A DNA stretch of 64,000 bases from assembly GCF_019021925.1 (NCBI RefSeq), contig NZ_CP058990.1, positions 1,790,001-1,854,000 of the forward strand. Direction: 5' to 3'. Below, one piece after another: positions 61,323 through 64,000 of this stretch. This DNA is from Cellulophaga sp. HaHaR_3_176. GTDB lineage: Bacteria > Bacteroidota > Bacteroidia > Flavobacteriales > Flavobacteriaceae. Every line of letters starts with the position of its first letter. The first letter of the stretch is position 1. The translations under genes were made by a program, and so were the position numbers. Below the pieces are notes generated by a model. It had not been told where the DNA came from. It ran no database searches and saw only the letters and a list, made by a program, of their open reading frames with translations.

Positions 61323-62120
61323 ATGAAACTATTTAAAACTATACTTTTTACAAGTATGCTTCTGCTAATTGTATCATGTGGAGAAGAGCGTAAAAAATAC
61401 CTCAAATCTCCTTTAGACACTATTATCACAACACATATTGACACACAGAATTACAGTGTAATTCTTGCTGATATGGACTACAAAGAAGATACTGATAAAT
61501 ATTTTCACAAATATAAAATCATTGTTGAAAAAGCTAAAAACACTACAGAAACTGTTGAAGATGATTTTGATATAAAAACAACAGAATGGCAAGAAGTTTC
61601 TGCCATTACTTTTGAAGATTATCAGGAAGATTTAGGCATGACTATATTATCTAAAAAAGAAGGGGTTTTAGATAAACAATCTACGCCTGCAGGTTATAGC
61701 AATTATGTAGGTAACGAAAAATATGGCCGTTGGCAAACACAAAGCAATGGTAGCTCTTTCTGGGCTTTTTATGGCCAATATCACTTTATGAGTTCACTTT
61801 TTTATGGTTCTAGCCATAGATACTACAGAAACGATTATGATTACTATAGAACCAATCATTACGGAAGAAGTAGCTATTACGGTAGAAATAAAAATTTTGG
61901 TACTTCTACATATAAAAATGCAAACTCAAGCTGGAATTCGAAACCTAAAACATTTAAAGATAAGGTTAGAACTAATGTAACGAGAAGCTCTTCAGCTTTA
62001 AAATCAAAAGGCTACAGCTCAAGTAAAAGTTACAAAGGTTCAAGCCAAACTTCAAGAAATACAAACAGGTATAGTAATTCAAGTTCTTCTCGCTCTCGAA
62101 GCGGAGGTTTCGGAAAATAA
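61323..62120 (+). CDS. lipoprotein with Tyr/Ser/Arg-rich tail
   Basis: 265 residues: lipobox LLLIVSC, then a ~130-residue domain (DTIITTHIDTQNYSVILADM; GYSNYVGNEKYGRWQTQSNG), then a low-complexity tail (HRYYRNDYDYYRTNHYGRSS; SSSKSYKGSSQTSR; SSSSRSRSGGFGK). Its position matches the YjfM/DUF1190 proteins of E. coli-type loci, with similar YGxW content, but I do not call it orthologous. It would sit in the envelope, near the DUF350 membrane protein. Confidence 0.75.
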   Translation: MKLFKTILFTSMLLLIVSCGEERKKYLKSPLDTIITTHIDTQNYSVILADMDYKEDTDKYFHKYKIIVEKAKNTTETVEDDFDIKTTEWQEVSAITFEDYQEDLGMTILSKKEGVLDKQSTPAGYSNYVGNEKYGRWQTQSNGSSFWAFYGQYHFMSSLFYGSSHRYYRNDYDYYRTNHYGRSSYYGRNKNFGTSTYKNANSSWNSKPKTFKDKVRTNVTRSSSALKSKGYSSSKSYKGSSQTSRNTNRYSNSSSSRSRSGGFGK

Positions 62121-62145
62121 TAGGTAATAAAACGCTAGAAAAAAC

Positions 62146-63015
62146 ATGGACAAATACGTAGATATTTTAGATTTATCACATTCATTGGGGTACATCTTAA
62201 GTGGGTTTATCATTTTTATTATTGGAAAATTAGCTTACAAACTTTTACACCCAAGTATTAATATTCAAGAAGAACTGGTTGAAAAAGATAACTTCGCTTT
62301 TATCATTTCTTATGTAGGTTATTTTGCTGCTTTAATTATCGCTATTGGTGGCGCTATTGTTGGTGAGAGTTTTGACTTTATTACAGATATTCAACATATT
62401 TTTATTTACGGAATTTTTGCTATTTTACTATTATTATTAGCTGCTTGGGTTAGTAATAAAGTAATTCTGAATAAGTTCGATTTAAAAAAAGAAATAATTA
62501 CTGATAAAAATGAAGGTTCAGGAGTTATTGAAGCGGCTATATACATCGCTAACGGTCTTATTTTATATGGTGCGTTAGTTGGTGAATCTGAAACATTAAT
62601 AGAAGGACTTTCTACATTTTTCATGTATTGGATTATTGGTAATGTTGTTTTAATTATTGCTTCTAAGATATTTATCGCTTGGATGGGTTATAGCATTCAT
62701 GACGAAGTAGAAAAAGACAATGTTGCTGCTGGAGTTAGTTTTTCTGGTGCAATATTAGCTATCGGTATTATTACCATGAATGCTATTTTAGATCCTTTTG
62801 TAGATTGGACAACAACATTAATTGATATTTCATTACAAACAGTATTAGGGTGTATTCTACTTCCTATAATGCGTATGTTTACTGATAAAATTTTATTGCC
62901 AGGAAGAAAACTTACAGATGAAATTATCAACCAAGAAAAACCAAATGTCGGTGCAGGGTTAATTGAAGCCTTTGCTTATGTTGCTTCTGCTATATTAATT
63001 ACATGGAGTATCTAA
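62146..63015 (+). CDS. DUF350 membrane protein (duplicated)
   Basis: 289 residues with about eight helices arranged as two DUF350 repeats: AFIISYVGYFAALIIAIGGA near residue 50 and AAGVSFSGAILAIGIITMN near 195, each followed by further helices. DUF350 (YjfL) proteins are of unknown function, linked to PspA and polyamine-type genes. The last 13 bases overlap the next gene. Confidence 0.85.
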   Translation: MDKYVDILDLSHSLGYILSGFIIFIIGKLAYKLLHPSINIQEELVEKDNFAFIISYVGYFAALIIAIGGAIVGESFDFITDIQHIFIYGIFAILLLLLAAWVSNKVILNKFDLKKEIITDKNEGSGVIEAAIYIANGLILYGALVGESETLIEGLSTFFMYWIIGNVVLIIASKIFIAWMGYSIHDEVEKDNVAAGVSFSGAILAIGIITMNAILDPFVDWTTTLIDISLQTVLGCILLPIMRMFTDKILLPGRKLTDEIINQEKPNVGAGLIEAFAYVASAILITWSI

Positions 63016-64000
63016 AAAAAAACTCTTTCATATTAAAAGCAGCCATTTTTGCAACAGGTTTTGCAGGAATTGTAGCTGAATATACCTTATCTACATTAGC
63101 TACCTATTTTATTGGAAATTCAATTTTTCAATGGACAATGATTGTATCTCTAATGTTATTCTGCATGGGGTTAGGTAGTCGATTAAGTAAGCTAATTACT
63201 AAGAATTTAATTCAGAATTTTTTAATTCTAGAAGCTTCACTATCATTGATAGTCGCTTTTTCGTCTGTATTGGTATATACCCTTGCTTCTGTAAGTGAAT
63301 ATTACGGCATTGTAATTTATTCTTTATGTATGCTAATCGGATTATTAATTGGCCTAGAAATTCCGTTAGTCGTAAGAATTAATAAAGAATACGAAGATCT
63401 AAAAAGCAACATTTCATCTATATTAGAAAAAGACTATTATGGAAGCCTTATCGGAGGTGTGTTTTTTGCTTTTATAGGCTTGCCAATTTTAGGCTTATCT
63501 TATACCCCATTTGTACTCGGAATTATTAACTTTCTAGTAGCCCTGATTGTTTTTTATCGTTTTAAAGACAAAATTAAAAAGCGGCAAACATTACAATTAA
63601 AAGCAGTTTTAACCATTGTATTTGGTGTTTTAATTACGGGGATCGCTTTTACAGAGCCTATTATACAATGGGGAGAGCAAAAAAAATATAAAGATAAAAT
63701 TGTCTATTCTGAACAAACTAAATACCAAAATATCGTTTTAACCGAATGGAAAGATGAACATTGGTTGTATTTAAACGGAAACTTACAATTTTGTTCTATT
63801 GATGAAAAAATGTATCATGAGCCTTTGGTTCACCCAATCATGCAATTACATCCAAATCCGCAACGTATATTAATACTTGGTGGTGGCGATGGTTGTGCTG
63901 TCAGAGAAATTTTAAAATACCCAAGTGTCGAAAAAATTGATATGGTAGATTTAGATCCGAAAATGACAGATTTAGGAACCAATCACCCTGTGTTAATAAA
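63003..64000 (+). CDS. membrane-anchored spermidine-synthase-like protein, 5' part
   Basis: The frame from ATG 63003 (MEYLKKNSFILKAAIFATGF) stays open to the right edge, so the gene is incomplete (332 codons visible). Six or seven helices occupy ~10-205. Then comes a polyamine aminopropyltransferase domain with YQNIVLTEW, YLNGNLQFCSIDE, the SAM-type loop ILILGGGDGCAVREIL (~290-305) and IDMVDLDP. It would transfer aminopropyl groups from decarboxylated SAM, though the acceptor is unknown. The start overlaps the DUF350 gene by 13 bases, so the two are coupled. Confidence 0.88.
   Translation, partial: MEYLKKNSFILKAAIFATGFAGIVAEYTLSTLATYFIGNSIFQWTMIVSLMLFCMGLGSRLSKLITKNLIQNFLILEASLSLIVAFSSVLVYTLASVSEYYGIVIYSLCMLIGLLIGLEIPLVVRINKEYEDLKSNISSILEKDYYGSLIGGVFFAFIGLPILGLSYTPFVLGIINFLVALIVFYRFKDKIKKRQTLQLKAVLTIVFGVLITGIAFTEPIIQWGEQKKYKDKIVYSEQTKYQNIVLTEWKDEHWLYLNGNLQFCSIDEKMYHEPLVHPIMQLHPNPQRILILGGGDGCAVREILKYPSVEKIDMVDLDPKMTDLGTNHPVLI

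Noticed and set aside
1..64000. tRNA, rRNA genes and CRISPR arrays
   Set aside because: I looked for T-loop-like GGTTCGAATCC patterns, rRNA-like conserved stretches and regularly spaced repeats and found none.

Overview
The window looks like chromosomal DNA of a marine-type member of the Flavobacteriaceae (Bacteroidota). The evidence is the low GC content, promoters of the Bacteroidota TTG / TAnnTTTG type, A-rich rather than GGAGG-type ribosome binding regions, and gene families typical of the class: 2TM-domain proteins, a LETM1-related protein, SusC-like TonB receptor architecture, DUF4331, LytTR two-component systems, DUF2490, DUF547 and lipoproteins with acidic residues after the lipid cysteine. 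No rRNA, tRNA or CRISPR array was recognised.

Layout. 1-3.7 kb: end of a fatty-acid beta-oxidation operon (bifunctional hydratase/dehydrogenase, thiolase, acyl-CoA dehydrogenase). 3.7-7.9 kb: divergent GH15 hydrolase and fused trehalose-6-phosphate synthase/phosphatase, a likely trehalose make-and-break pair. 7.9-18.1 kb: MFS transporter, secreted M28 and M1 metallopeptidases, a CDP-alcohol phosphatidyltransferase with a striking leader hairpin, a TPMT-family methyltransferase, a large Asp-box beta-propeller protein and a DUF2490 protein. 18.1-20.9 kb: YceI-like lipoprotein, SodC lipoprotein, ECF sigma factor and anti-sigma factor. 20.9-27.1 kb: VOC protein and GT2 glycosyltransferase, DUF547, an MMPL/RND exporter and a BamA/TamA-like barrel. 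27.2-32.6 kb (minus): a DUF4331 protein split into two separately exported halves, a TPR lipoprotein, a TonB receptor and a 43-residue membrane protein. 32.7-40.1 kb: LETM1-related protein, a LytS/LytT-like signalling operon with four 2TM domains, a HisKA_2 kinase with receiver protein, and an Lrp regulator divergent from metE. 40.2-44.6 kb: metE, an FAD dehydrogenase and a Gdx/SugE-like SMR exporter.

44.6-55.9 kb is accessory. Single plus-strand genes (two unknown proteins, an Imm11-like protein, a membrane protein, an alpha/beta hydrolase, a methionine aminopeptidase, an SH3b protein, a DUF1287 protein) are separated by related, partly palindromic spacers with recurrent ends (GTTGGTAACA...GTATAATTAAT and AAACCGTTG). 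This resembles a gene-cassette array, but no integrase is visible. An IS3-family element sits exactly at the end of one spacer. Embedded in the region is a zinc-type island: a frameshifted Zur/Fur gene, a divergent thioredoxin-reductase-like oxidoreductase whose promoter spacer contains an (AT)8 tract, and an AztD-like His-rich lipoprotein. Two matching palindromes (GCAAC-N3-GTTGC) lie on the two promoters.

55.9-64 kb: an XRE/S24-type regulator divergent from a PspA-type envelope-stress locus (YjfI-like protein, PspA, SF1 helicase with a possible degenerate nuclease tail, DUF4178, Tyr/Ser-rich lipoprotein, DUF350, and a membrane-anchored spermidine-synthase-like protein that runs off the right edge). 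This locus and the cassette-like spacers are the most interesting parts of the window.
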